Assembly (NCBI RefSeq): GCF_011046485.1
Contig: NZ_CP049256.1
Location: 186,001-250,000, forward strand
Length of the DNA stretch: 64,000 nucleotides
Origin: Microbacterium sp. 4R-513
Lineage (GTDB): Bacteria > Actinomycetota > Actinomycetes > Actinomycetales > Microbacteriaceae
Direction: 5' to 3'
The translations under genes and the position numbers were made by a program. Shown in pieces: positions 10,260 to 19,065 of the stretch. The notes beneath the pieces were generated by a model, which was not told the origin of the DNA, ran no database searches, and was given only the letters and a program-made list of their open reading frames with translations. The stretch's first letter is position 1. Every line of letters begins with the position of its first letter.

Positions 10260-10332
10260 TGCCCCCGACAGGAATCGAACCTGCGACCTTTGGTACCGGA
10301 AACCAACGCTCTATCCCCTGAGCTACGGAGGC
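10260..10332 (-). tRNA. tRNA-Arg (anticodon CCG)
   Basis: A complete 73-nt cloverleaf on the minus strand. The acceptor stem is GCCTCCG/CGGGGGC with discriminator A, the D arm is GCTC..GAGC, the anticodon stem TTGGT/ACCAA carries loop TTCCGGT, and the T arm is GCAGG-TTCGATT-CCTGT. The anticodon is CCG, reading CGG arginine codons. CCA is not encoded. Confidence 0.97.
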
Positions 10333-10406
10333 GTACCGATCGAGGGTATCACCGCGCAGCGCACCGCCCGGACGGCGCCGGATGCCCCGGCATCCGTTCC
10401 CACCGC

Positions 10407-10412
10407 TAGTGT
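10407..10412 (+). promoter_or_regulatory. -10 box (TAGTGT) of SDR gene
   Basis: TAGTGT ends 6 nt before ATG 10419, so the mRNA should be leaderless. An inverted pair CGGATGCC-CC-GGCATCCG (10379-10396) lies just upstream. Confidence 0.55.
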
Positions 10413-10418
10413 CCTGAC

Positions 10419-11084
10419 ATGCCCCTTGCCCTCGTCACCGGTGCCGCGCGGGCGAACAGCATCGCCGCGGGCGTCGTGCCGCGACTCCGCGCCGATGGCT
10501 GGGATGTGGCGACCAGCGATCTGCGCGATGCCGACTATCCGTGCGACCTCTCGACGCATGAGGGTCCGGGCGAGCTGATCGAGGCGGTCCGATCGGACCG
10601 GGGGGTGATCTCGGCACTCGTGCTCAGTCACGCGTACGACGTCGAGTCCGGCATCCTCGACACGACGGCCGAGAGCTTCGACGCGCACGTCGCCGTCAAC
10701 GCGCGGGCGTCCCTGCTGCTCATCGCCGCCTTCGCGCGGCAAGTGCCGGCGGACGGCGGGGCGATCGTCGCGCTGACCAGCGACCACACGACCGGGAATC
10801 TGCCGTACGGCGCCTCGAAGGGCGCACTCGACCGGATCGTGATCTCGGCCGGGCGCGAGCTCGGTCCGCTGGGCGTCTCGGCCAACGCCGTCAACCCCGG
10901 CCCCATCGACACCGGCTGGATGGACGCGGGCATCCGCGAGGCGCTCGTGCCGCGGCATCCGCTCGGTCGCCTCGGAACCCCGCACGACATCGCGGGAGTC
11001 GTCGCATTCCTCGTGTCGCCGGACGGCCGATGGATCTCGGGTCAGCTGCTGCACGCCGACGGCGGGTTCTCGGCGCGCTACTGA
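10419..11084 (+). CDS. short-chain dehydrogenase/reductase (SDR), classical
   Basis: 221 residues, a little short for a classical SDR. The N-terminal cofactor motif is atypical (VTGAARANSIAAGV instead of TGxxxGIG). The catalytic YxxxK is present in PYGASKGALDRI, and the C-terminus (ISGQLLHADGGFSARY) is the usual SDR ending. It probably reduces or oxidises a small carbonyl compound with NAD(P)H; the substrate is unknown. The ATG is fixed by the -10 box 6 nt upstream. Confidence 0.85.
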   Translation: MPLALVTGAARANSIAAGVVPRLRADGWDVATSDLRDADYPCDLSTHEGPGELIEAVRSDRGVISALVLSHAYDVESGILDTTAESFDAHVAVNARASLLLIAAFARQVPADGGAIVALTSDHTTGNLPYGASKGALDRIVISAGRELGPLGVSANAVNPGPIDTGWMDAGIREALVPRHPLGRLGTPHDIAGVVAFLVSPDGRWISGQLLHADGGFSARY

Positions 11085-11111
11085 AGCGTCCGGCCCATCC
11101 CTCGTGTCGGG

Positions 11112-11459
11112 TCAGATGCCGGTGTCGAAGTCCTGCACCCGGTCCTCGGCCTCGACGGGCATGGCGATCGGATGAAGCGCCCGGGTCAGCGATTTCAGTC
11201 GATTGACCGTCTCGGCGTCGACGAGCTCGTCGACGGAGGCATCCGCGTGCGTCACCACGATCTGGCTCGCCGGCCCCACGAGGAATGTGGCCTCCTCACG
11301 GCTGCCGTCGTCGCTGAGGATGGGAATCTCGACGCTCGCCGCCGACCCGACATCGGCCAGGGCCCGGCTGTATTCGAGCAGCGCCACGGCGATGTCGTCA
11401 CCGGTCAGATAATGACCACCCGCATACGCCAGAACCTTCACCCTCCATTCGTAACCCAT
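11112..11459 (-). CDS. conserved small protein of unknown function
   Basis: 115 residues from ATG 11459 (MGYEWRVKVLAYAGG), soluble and acidic, without signal peptide. The segment GHYLTGDDIAVALLEYSRAL then VEIPILSDDGSREEATFLVGPASQIV suggests an alpha/beta fold. I recall similar small hypothetical proteins in Microbacterium but no function. It is convergent with the upstream SDR gene and divergent from the next one. A longer frame to 11900 runs through the neighbouring SDR and is a shadow. Confidence 0.7.
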   Translation of the reverse strand: MGYEWRVKVLAYAGGHYLTGDDIAVALLEYSRALADVGSAASVEIPILSDDGSREEATFLVGPASQIVVTHADASVDELVDAETVNRLKSLTRALHPIAMPVEAEDRVQDFDTGI

Positions 11460-11598
11460 CCCGCCCGAACGCCACTCGGGGTTGCCATATCGCGGCTGAG
11501 CGACTACATGCGCAAACCCTCCGGCGACCGGGATAGCGAATCCGGTAGGAGCTGGCAAGGGGGTAGGAGCGGTTCGCCCGCCCGCGGACCATGGCCGG

Positions 11599-12570
11599 AT
11601 GGGTGAAGAGAAGGATGTCGCGGGCAAGACGATCGTCGTCGTCGGGGCGTCGAGCGGCTTCGGTCGCGGCGCGGCGGAGCGGCTCGGCGAACTCGGCGCC
11701 AACGTCGTCGTCGCTGCGCGCCGCGGCGCGGTCCTCGACGAGGTCGTGGCGCACATCGCGGCAGCCGGCTCCGCGGCGCTCGCCGTGGAGACGGACGTCA
11801 GCGATCCCCTCGCCGTCCAGCGCCTCGCCGACGCGGCCGTCGAACGGTTCGGGCGCATCGACGTATGGGTCAACAACGTCGGGATCGGCGCCCTCGGCAT
11901 ATTCTGGGACGTCCCGATCGCCGATCACGCGCGCGTCATCGACGTCAACGTCAAGGGGCTCATGTACGGAGCGCACGCCGCGCTCCGGCAGTTCCGCGCG
12001 CAGGGCGAAGGCACCCTCATCAACATCGGCTCGGTCGAGAGCGAAGTGCCCCTCGCGTACCAGACGAGCTATGCGGCCTCGAAGGCCGCGGTGCTCAGCA
12101 TGAGCCGGTCGCTCAACGAAGAGCTGCGCATCGTCGGCGAGAGCGATCGCATCAAGGTGGGGACGATCATGCCGTGGGCCGTCGACACGCCCTGGTGGGT
12201 GCACGCGGCGAACTACACCGGCCGCACTCCTCGGATGGCCGCCCTCGACGATCCGCAGGTCGTCGTGGACGCCATCGTCTCGGCGTGCGTGGATCCCAAA
12301 GAGGAGCAGCCGGTCGGCGGCAAGGCGCGGGGGACGAATCTCGCCCACCGGCTGTTCCCCGACCTCACCGAGCGCGTATCGGCCAAGATCGCCGAAGCCG
12401 AGTCGGCGAGGGGCACGCCTGTCGCGCACACGACCGGCGCCATCTACGAGCCGATCGTCGCGGGCACGACCGTCAGCGGCACGGTGCGGGAGCGCATGGA
12501 GCGCGAGGACGAAGCGCGCCACGGTCGCGAGGAAGACGCCCGGCACCACCGGAAGTCCGCGCGGCACTGA
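11599..12570 (+). CDS. SDR family NAD(P)-dependent oxidoreductase, extended C-terminus
   Basis: 323 residues. The Rossmann motif is GASSGFGRG near the N-terminus, followed by NNVG, catalytic Ser in INIGSVES and YxxxK in YAASKAA. About 60 C-terminal residues beyond the SDR core are highly charged (EREDEARHGREEDARHHRK) and may be disordered. The motif WVNNVGIGALG matches SDRs acting on lipids, sterols or sugars, but the substrate is not evident. The 60-aa acidic protein follows 39 bp downstream. Confidence 0.88.
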   Translation: MGEEKDVAGKTIVVVGASSGFGRGAAERLGELGANVVVAARRGAVLDEVVAHIAAAGSAALAVETDVSDPLAVQRLADAAVERFGRIDVWVNNVGIGALGIFWDVPIADHARVIDVNVKGLMYGAHAALRQFRAQGEGTLINIGSVESEVPLAYQTSYAASKAAVLSMSRSLNEELRIVGESDRIKVGTIMPWAVDTPWWVHAANYTGRTPRMAALDDPQVVVDAIVSACVDPKEEQPVGGKARGTNLAHRLFPDLTERVSAKIAEAESARGTPVAHTTGAIYEPIVAGTTVSGTVRERMEREDEARHGREEDARHHRKSARH

Positions 12571-12609
12571 GCAGGCGGGGCATCCGTCCCCACGAGATGA
12601 GGAGCAGAC

Positions 12610-12792
12610 ATGGACTCGGGCACGCAGTCGCAGTCGGGATCGGACGACCAGGACGTAACGCCGAAGGACGGCGGGCTCGGCCAGGACGGGACGATCCCGC
12701 CCGACCCCGACGGGGTCGCCGCCGGGCACACCGGCGAGCAGTCGACCTTCGAGCCGGAAGAGGACGAACAGGCGGACGGCGACCAGCCGTGA
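12610..12792 (+). CDS. small acidic, low-complexity protein
   Basis: 60 residues rich in Asp, Glu, Gln and Gly with no cysteine or hydrophobic core, so probably disordered and soluble. A good Shine-Dalgarno (GAGGAG) sits 7-8 nt before the ATG, which is the main reason to accept it. Similar short acidic proteins are frequent in Microbacteriaceae. No function can be assigned. Confidence 0.55.
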   Translation: MDSGTQSQSGSDDQDVTPKDGGLGQDGTIPPDPDGVAAGHTGEQSTFEPEEDEQADGDQP

Positions 12793-12887
12793 TCCGCTGA
12801 CTCGCCGCCTGACCGTCCCCGGCCGCCCCCTCCGGCCCGTAGCGTGTGGTCGGTGCGCCTCCGCCCGGGCGCGGAGAGGAGCGGTCC

Positions 12888-13826
12888 GTGACGACCGAGC
12901 GAACGACCCCGGATGCCGCGACGACCACCCGGACTCTGCCGGGGTGGGCGGCAGTGCTGATCGGGATCGGAGCGGCGGTCCTCGGCCTGCTTCCCTGGCT
13001 CGTCACGGGCATGCGGCTTCCGCTGCAGAACCTGTGGACGGCGCAGACGCTCCCGGGCGACATGCCGGTCGTGATGCTGCCGTTCAGTCAGTACGCCATC
13101 ACGCTCATCATCGGGCTGCTCGTGGTCGGCGCGGGGCTGGGCGGGCTCGCCGCGAGGCTGCTCCGGGAGCGGATGCCGCGCCCCGGCGTATGGCTCATCC
13201 TCGTCGGCGTCGTGGCCGTGCAGTTCACCGCGATCGTCCAGACGTCGGCCGTCGTCGCGAGCGGTCTGAAGGACCGCGACGGGTCGGGGTTCTACCTCGG
13301 CGCGCTCATGGCCGTGGCCGTCCTCTCGGCCGGCTTCAGCATCCTGACCTTCGTGCTCATCGCGAAAGCGCCTCGCGGCGGCGCGGTCGTCGGGCTGAGC
13401 ATGGCGGCGCTGGCGCTCGGACCCTGGCTGAACGGGCTCGTGGTGCCGTTCGGCACGGCCGCCACGGACGAGGTGTACGCGTTCCTCGGATACCTGCGCT
13501 GGGTGCCGCCCATGCTCGTCGGCCTCGCGATCGCGTGGGGCGGGGTGAACACGGTCGGCAGGGTGCTCGGAGCACTCGTCGGACTCCTCCTCGTGTGGAT
13601 CGTGCCGGCGATCCAGACCGGCATCGGGAACGCCGCCGGCAGCCGCGTGCTCGCCAACGACCTCGATGAGATGCGGGACTTCGGAGTCAGCGTCTTCTTC
13701 GCGGCCCTGACCCTGCCCGAGGTCGCCCTGCCCCCTCTCCTCGTGGCGATCCTCGTCGCCGCGTGCGGGCTCGTCGTGCGCGCGCTCACACGCCGCTCCC
13801 CCGCCGGCGCCGTCGCCACCGACTGA
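12888..13826 (+). CDS. polytopic membrane protein of unknown function
   Basis: 312 residues from GTG 12888, preceded by GAGAGGAG. About eight hydrophobic segments alternate with short loops, beginning after a Thr-rich N-terminus (WAAVLIGIGAAVLGLLPWLV). No transporter or enzyme motif was recognised. It stands alone between the small acidic protein and the convergent M28 peptidase. Confidence 0.75.
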   Translation: MTTERTTPDAATTTRTLPGWAAVLIGIGAAVLGLLPWLVTGMRLPLQNLWTAQTLPGDMPVVMLPFSQYAITLIIGLLVVGAGLGGLAARLLRERMPRPGVWLILVGVVAVQFTAIVQTSAVVASGLKDRDGSGFYLGALMAVAVLSAGFSILTFVLIAKAPRGGAVVGLSMAALALGPWLNGLVVPFGTAATDEVYAFLGYLRWVPPMLVGLAIAWGGVNTVGRVLGALVGLLLVWIVPAIQTGIGNAAGSRVLANDLDEMRDFGVSVFFAALTLPEVALPPLLVAILVAACGLVVRALTRRSPAGAVATD

Positions 13827-13840
13827 GCCCGCGCACACGA

Positions 13841-13868
13841 AGCGGCCGCCCCTTCCGGGACGACCGCT
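13841..13868 (-). terminator. terminator of the M28 peptidase gene
   Basis: A 12-bp stem with a 4-nt loop. Two positions are G.U pairs only in the minus-strand RNA and mismatches in the plus-strand RNA, which gives the direction. Confidence 0.75.
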
Positions 13869-13893
13869 CCGTGGTTCTTCCCGGGACGGATGC

Positions 13894-15492
13894 CTAGGCA
13901 GCCGCCCGATCGGTGAACGCGTCCATGCTCTTGCCCGCGCCGTGCGACTTGCCCGGCGAACGGACACCGTTGACGGCCGACGTGTCGAACGCGAAGGTGA
14001 CGATGGCAGCTGCCACGGCATCCGCGTTGACGTCGAGCGCGTCGGTGTTGATGTTGCCCACGAGGTTGTAGTCCTCGGCGAGCTGCGCGAAGAGCGCGTC
14101 GTCGTGTCCCTCGCCCGTCAGGTTGTCGCACGGCTGGTGGTAGCACGGGTCGAGTTGCGCACCCGCGACTCCGCCCCAGATGCCGGCCTCCTCGACGGTC
14201 TTCGGGACCTCGGCGCCGGTGAACAGACCGCCGGCCGGGATGCCGATCGCGATGAAGGGCCCGTAGTCGGAGCGACCCGAGAAGTCGGTGTCCTTGTACG
14301 GCTCGCCGACGCTCGTGTAGTACGCCTGGAAGACATCCTCGATCTGGGCCGATCCCTCGGGGATGTCGACCGGCGCGGTGCCGCTCGAGTCGTCGCCGTC
14401 GTAGATGCCCTGGGTGTAGTTCGGCGAGGCGATCATGTCGAAGTTGAGGTACAGCGCGATCTTCGCGGCATCCGTCTCCGACAGCTGGTCGACGTAGTAG
14501 GTCGAGCCGAGCAGGCCCTCTTCCTCGGCGCCCCACCAGGCGAAGCGCACGGCGTTGTTGGGCTTGACCTTCTGCATCTGGATCGCCGTCTCGAGGAGCG
14601 CGGCGCTGCCCGAGCCGTTGTCGTTGATGCCCGGGCCGTCCTGCACGCTGTCGAGGTGGGCGCCGGCCATCACGACGTTGTCGGGGTTGCCCGACGCCGT
14701 CTGCGCGATGACGTTCCACGCCGTCCGCTCCTCTGAGAGGAAGTCGACCGTCACGGTCACCGTCGCGCCGGGCGTGGAAGCCAGGTTCTCGCCGGCGGCG
14801 AAGGTGGCGAACACCGCCGGAATCGTCAGGCCTGTCGCATCGCCGATCATGGTGACGAGCCCGGTGCGACCCGGCTGTCCTTCGTTCATGACGATGACGG
14901 CGGCGGCTCCTGCGGCCTGGGCGTTGAGCACCTTGACGTTGAATCCGCACGTACCGCGCTGGACGAGCGCGATCCCGCCTGCGGGGAAGCCCGCGAAGTC
15001 GGCGGCTTCGCAGCCGCTCGAACTGCTGTTCGCGGGGCCGGCGGGGTTGATGACGAGGTCGACCGGGACCAGAGTGCCGGTCGCGGTCCCCTCCGGAGTG
15101 CCGGAGTCGAACCCATTGCGCAGGAAGTCCGTACCCTCGGCGAAGGTGCGCGGCTGAGGAGTCACCCGGATGAGCTGCGAGTTGTCTTCCGTGTACTCGA
15201 AGGGGAACGCCTGCACCTGCGGCGTGTAGCCCGCTGCCGTGAGCTGGCCGACGACGTAGTCGACGGATGCCCGGAATCCCGGCCTGCCGACGGCGCGGTC
15301 ACCGCCGTTCGCGTCCGCGATGTCCTGCAGCGCTTCGAGGTGGTTCATCACCCCCTCGAGAGTGACGGCCTTCGTGATCTTCTTCACCGAATTGTTGTTC
15401 GGTGCCGCGTAGGCCGGTACGGCATACGCGACGGACACTGCCAGGGCCCCCGCCGCAAGCGCGGCGAGTGCCCGACGTCTCGTAGACGACAT
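13894..15492 (-). CDS. secreted M28-family zinc aminopeptidase with PA domain
   Basis: 532 residues. A signal peptide (SSTRRRALAALAAGALAVSV, cleavage near AYA, about residue 29) exports it. A PA domain (about 120-240, QRGTCGFNVKVLNA) is inserted before the M28 catalytic domain, as in Streptomyces aminopeptidase S. The two-zinc site is visible: GAHLDSV, INDNGSG, EEEGLLGS (catalytic and ligand Glu), NFDMIAS and the late His in CYHQPCDN. It releases N-terminal amino acids from peptides outside the cell. Shine-Dalgarno AGAGGAAA precedes ATG 15492. Confidence 0.93.
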   Translation of the reverse strand: MSSTRRRALAALAAGALAVSVAYAVPAYAAPNNNSVKKITKAVTLEGVMNHLEALQDIADANGGDRAVGRPGFRASVDYVVGQLTAAGYTPQVQAFPFEYTEDNSQLIRVTPQPRTFAEGTDFLRNGFDSGTPEGTATGTLVPVDLVINPAGPANSSSSGCEAADFAGFPAGGIALVQRGTCGFNVKVLNAQAAGAAAVIVMNEGQPGRTGLVTMIGDATGLTIPAVFATFAAGENLASTPGATVTVTVDFLSEERTAWNVIAQTASGNPDNVVMAGAHLDSVQDGPGINDNGSGSAALLETAIQMQKVKPNNAVRFAWWGAEEEGLLGSTYYVDQLSETDAAKIALYLNFDMIASPNYTQGIYDGDDSSGTAPVDIPEGSAQIEDVFQAYYTSVGEPYKDTDFSGRSDYGPFIAIGIPAGGLFTGAEVPKTVEEAGIWGGVAGAQLDPCYHQPCDNLTGEGHDDALFAQLAEDYNLVGNINTDALDVNADAVAAAIVTFAFDTSAVNGVRSPGKSHGAGKSMDAFTDRAAA

Positions 15493-15589
15493 GACATTTT
15501 CCTCTCAGCGCGGCGACCCCAGTGTCACCGCGCCCTTCGACGCTATCCAGGCATCGCATCGGAGGAAAGGGGATCTACGGCATCCGGTC

Positions 15590-15699
15590 CCACAAATGAA
15601 GATCGCCTCGAGGCCGGAGCCTCGGGGCGATCATCAATGCGGACTGCGGTCTCTGTGTTCACTTCGTTTCCGAAGTATGGTTTCTGTTTTCCGTCTGCA
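15590..15699 (-). ncRNA. candidate small RNA or long 5' leader, about 100-110 nt
   Basis: A minus-strand promoter, TTGACG (15728-15733), 16-nt spacer, TATCTT (15706-15711), predicts a start near 15699, and the terminator hairpin at 15601-15632 would end it about 100 nt later. The segment is visibly less GC-rich than its surroundings and contains the inverted repeat ACTTCG-TTTC-CGAAGT (15661-15676). It could equally be the leader of the M28 gene with an attenuator. Confidence 0.35.
15601..15632 (-). terminator. Rho-independent terminator in the 15.5-15.75 kb gap
   Basis: A 14-bp stem with a 4-nt loop and one mismatch, followed on the minus strand by T-rich TTCATTT. It ends either the dehydrogenase transcript or a short RNA started at 15699. 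Confidence 0.7.
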
Positions 15700-15753
15700 G
15701 AACCGAAGATACTCCGGCCGCGCACGACGTCAAGGGGGCCTCCTCAACTCGCT

Positions 15754-16662
15754 TCACCGTGAGGATGAACCTGAGGGATGAGACATGCTCCGGCGCCGCA
15801 GCGATGCAACGATGCCGATCATGTCGTCGCCGCCCTCGCCGCATTCGACGGCCTCGCGGTAGAGCTCCTCGCTCGCGTCCATCAGCGGCGCGGCTGCCCC
15901 CGCGGAGCGGGCGGCGGAGGTCACGAGACGGCAGTTCTTCAGCACATCCGAGATGGCGGCATGGGGCGCGAGGTCGTCGCGCTGCAGCTTGTCGAGCTTT
16001 CCCCTCGAGACGAACGACGCCATCGGACCGGCATCGAGGATGCGTGCGAGAGCGGCCGTGTCGAGGCCGTGCTGCTCCGCGAAGTTGTAGGACTCGGCGA
16101 GTCCCGTGACCATCGTGATGAGGAAAACGTTCACCGAGAACTTCATGGCCAGGGCCGCCGGCGGAAGGCCGCAGGGGACGATCTCGGCGCACAGCGGCCG
16201 GATGAGCTCGGCGACGAGGGCGACATCGGCGGGCTGGCCCGCCAGCATTCCGACGAGCGCGCCCTGCTCAGCCGGACCGCGCGACCCGGATACGGGCGCC
16301 TCCACGAAACGGCCGCCCGCCGCTTCGACGTCCCGCTCCAGGGAGATCGAATAGTCGGCCGACACCGTGCCCATCTGCACGAGCAGCCGCCCGCGCACGA
16401 GGTCGGCGAACCGGCTCGTGCCGCGGCCGAGCACCTCGTCGGTCGCCCGCTCGTCGAACAGCATGACGACGACGACATCCGAGCCGGCGAAGACCTCGTC
16501 GACAGTGCCGGCGACCGCCGCACCGGCCCGCCGCAGCGGCTCTGCGCGGACGGCTGTGCGATTCCACACGGTCAACGACACGCCGGCCCGCGCGAGGTTC
16601 ATCGCCATGGGCTGCCCCATGACTCCCAGTCCCACGAAACCGACCCGCTGGGCGCCGCTCAT
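15754..16662 (-). CDS. beta-hydroxyacid dehydrogenase family (6-phosphogluconate dehydrogenase-like) NAD(P) oxidoreductase
   Basis: 302 residues. N-terminal Rossmann motif GFVGLGVMGQPMA, the substrate-binding signature PVSGSRGPAEQG and the catalytic-lysine region AMKFSVNVFL are those of the 3-hydroxyisobutyrate/tartronate semialdehyde reductase family. The exact hydroxyacid is unknown. ATG 16662 is preferred over ATG 16680 because GAGGGG lies 6 nt before it. A much longer frame through the neighbouring genes is a shadow. Confidence 0.88.
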   Translation of the reverse strand: MSGAQRVGFVGLGVMGQPMAMNLARAGVSLTVWNRTAVRAEPLRRAGAAVAGTVDEVFAGSDVVVVMLFDERATDEVLGRGTSRFADLVRGRLLVQMGTVSADYSISLERDVEAAGGRFVEAPVSGSRGPAEQGALVGMLAGQPADVALVAELIRPLCAEIVPCGLPPAALAMKFSVNVFLITMVTGLAESYNFAEQHGLDTAALARILDAGPMASFVSRGKLDKLQRDDLAPHAAISDVLKNCRLVTSAARSAGAAAPLMDASEELYREAVECGEGGDDMIGIVASLRRRSMSHPSGSSSR

Positions 16663-16793
16663 GCCGATCCCCTCGCTCATTCCCTCCCGAGTGAACCACC
16701 TCCGACGTCGGAGACGGATGCCTCGGGCCGGGCCACCGCGAAGCCCGCGGCATCCGACACCGCCGTCACCGCCGTCACTCGCCGGCACCGTCG

Positions 16794-17723
16794 TCAGACG
16801 AGGAACAGCCCATCGAGCAGTCCGGGGTTGTGGGCGTGCACGAGTACGAGGAAGACGACCGCGTCGAACAGCAGGTGCACCGTGACGACGTACCCGAGCG
16901 AGCGGGTCACCATGAAGATGAAGCCCTGCAGCAGCGCGAACGGAATGGTGAGGAAGGGTCCCCACGCCTGGTAGCCCAGCTCCCAGAGGAACGAGACGAA
17001 GACGATCGCTTGCAGGGCGTTGGCCTGCCAGTCGGGGAAATGCCGACGCAGCAGTGCGAAGACCGTGCAGATGAAGAAGAGCTCGTCCCAGATGCCGACC
17101 GAACCGACTCCGACGAAGAGGCGGGCGATGAGCTGAGGGGTGTCGACGACGGGCCAGTTCGTGTAGACGCCCGACGTGATGAAGTAGAAGGGCAGGATCA
17201 GCCAGCCGAGCGCGAGGACCAGCACCAGCCACGTCCACTGGAAGCGCGTCCACCGTCCGCCGCCGCGCCACGGGAACCGGATCGCGTAGTCGCGGTAGAC
17301 CCAGCGCGAGACGACGTAGGGCACGGCCACCGCTCCCCCGAGCCCCAGCCCGAAGCGCACGAAGGCGAAGTCGTCGAGCTCGGCCTTCAGCGGGATGGCG
17401 CTCACGACGAGCAGACCCGCCGCGACGAGCGACAGGTCGCGCACGAGGCTGGGCGGACGACGGATGCCGACGGCCGGCGCCGTTCCGAGGCTCGCCGCGA
17501 CCGGCAGCCCGCGTGCGCCGGCGGGCGCGGCATCCGTCCCCCTCGCCCGGCGCCGCTCGAGCACGAGCGCGGCCAGGAGCGCTGCCGCGAGGAGAGCCCA
17601 GCCCAGCCACGGGATGCGCAGGACGAAGAACGCCGGCGCTGCGAGGCAGGCGAGGAAGGCGGGCACGAGCGCCCACGACCACGCCGGTCGCGGAGGCAGC
17701 GGGAGGGAGGGATGCGCGGGCAC
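16794..17723 (-). CDS. CPBP-like intramembrane protease family protein with degenerate motif
   Basis: 309 residues and about eight membrane helices. The C-terminal half has the CPBP (Abi/Rce1-like) layout: WDELFFICTVFALLRR in place of the usual EExxxR, then FLWELGYQ and HLLFDAVV. The first catalytic Glu of the EE pair is Asp here and the Arg is displaced, so proteolytic activity is doubtful. The start follows the MFS stop by 0 bp, so the two genes are one operon with trmB. Confidence 0.75.
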   Translation of the reverse strand: MPAHPSLPLPPRPAWSWALVPAFLACLAAPAFFVLRIPWLGWALLAAALLAALVLERRRARGTDAAPAGARGLPVAASLGTAPAVGIRRPPSLVRDLSLVAAGLLVVSAIPLKAELDDFAFVRFGLGLGGAVAVPYVVSRWVYRDYAIRFPWRGGGRWTRFQWTWLVLVLALGWLILPFYFITSGVYTNWPVVDTPQLIARLFVGVGSVGIWDELFFICTVFALLRRHFPDWQANALQAIVFVSFLWELGYQAWGPFLTIPFALLQGFIFMVTRSLGYVVTVHLLFDAVVFLVLVHAHNPGLLDGLFLV

Positions 17724-19065
17724 TCAGTCCCCCAGCGGGTGGGCGATCTCGTCCCTCGGCATGCGGGCGATCCAGATGACGAGGAACGACAGCACGAAGG
17801 GGACGACACCTGCCGCGAGGAAGATGACGGGGATCGGCACGACCTCGGCGAGGGGTCCTGCGAGTGCCATCGACACCGGCATGAGCGCGAGCGACACGAA
17901 GAAGTCGAGGCTGGAGATGCGCCCGAGCATTTGCGTCGGCACGCGCCGCTGCAGCAAAGTGCCCCAGATGACGTTGCCGTAGCTGAAGCCGAAACCGACG
18001 GCGAAGAGGGCGGCGACCATGAGCCAGTAGACGTCGGTCAACCCCACGACGATGAAGGGCAGCGTGCTGAACCCCCACACGGCGATCATCACCGTGAGGT
18101 AACGCCGAGGGAGGCGGAAGGACGAGACGACGACCGACCCGAGCACGCCGCCGAGCCCGTAGGCGGCGAGCAGGAAGCCGAACCAGCGTGGGTCGTCGCC
18201 GATTCGCTCGCGCGTGATGAACGGCAGCAGCACCTCTTCGGGACCCATCCAGACCAGCACCCAGATCGTCGCGTAGAGGAGCGTCCACAGCAGCCACGGG
18301 GTGCGCACGGTGAACGAGACCGCTTCGCGCAGGTCGTGGAAGACGCTGCGGCTCGTGGACGCCTCGTGCTCAGGTGGCGCGTCGGTCGCGGGCTCCGGCC
18401 GCACGAAGATCAGAAGGACGAGCGCCACCGCGTGCGCCGCTGCGATGACCCACGCCGCATGAGCCGGGGCGACGACGGCCGCGACGACGACGCCCGCGAC
18501 CGCCGGCCCCGCCGCCTGCTGCAGAGCGGGGCGGATCGCGCCCTCCAGGCCGTTCGCGGCGAGCAGCTGTGCGGGCGGGAGGATGCGCGGCAGGATCGCG
18601 CTGTACGCGGGGAAGAAGAATCCCGCGCCGGCGCCGAGCGCGAAGGCGACGAGCGCGAGGTGTGGCACCGTCACGACGCCGAGAGCACCGGCCACCGCGA
18701 CGGAGGTGACGGCCGTGACGTTGACGAGCTCGACGAGGCGGAGGATGAGCCGCCGCGAGACGCGGTCCGCGACGATCCCGCCGGGGATCGCGCACGCGAG
18801 CAGCCCGACGGCGTTGCACGCGGCGACGAGCGAGAGCTCGACCGGGCCGCCGCCCGAGTCGATGACGGTGTAGACCATGACGACGGCCCACATCCCGGCG
18901 CCGAAGATCGACAGCACGACGGCGGAGAACAGCATCCGGAAGTCGCGGTGCGCGAGGGGGGCGCACGAAACGCCACCGATCGCGCTCCGGCGGAGCCGCC
19001 GAGTCGGTGTCGTCGGCGGGGGCCCGCTCGAGCCCTCCGCCGTACGGATCGGCGGGCGAGGTCAC
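17724..19065 (-). pseudogene. MFS transporter (enterobactin-exporter-like), frameshifted in a C6 run
   Basis: The main frame (ATG 18935, 403 aa) holds 11-12 membrane helices of an MFS permease with ENTS/MFS_3-like features, but lacks its N-terminus. The missing part is in another frame: GTG 19065 overlaps the trmB stop as GTGA and reads VTSPADPYGGG...RDRWRFVR, then leaves frame at six C on the coding strand (18956-18961). With five C it reads RFVRPLAHRDFRMLFSAVV, a perfect join giving 446 aa. Either a homopolymer sequencing error or a real slippage mutation. A shorter protein from ATG 18935 would lose the start of helix 1. Confidence 0.85.

Noticed and set aside
15543..15725. A 60-aa leftward frame in the 15.5-15.75 kb gap
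   Set aside because: No ribosome site, overlaps the candidate terminator hairpin, and the composition is not protein-like.
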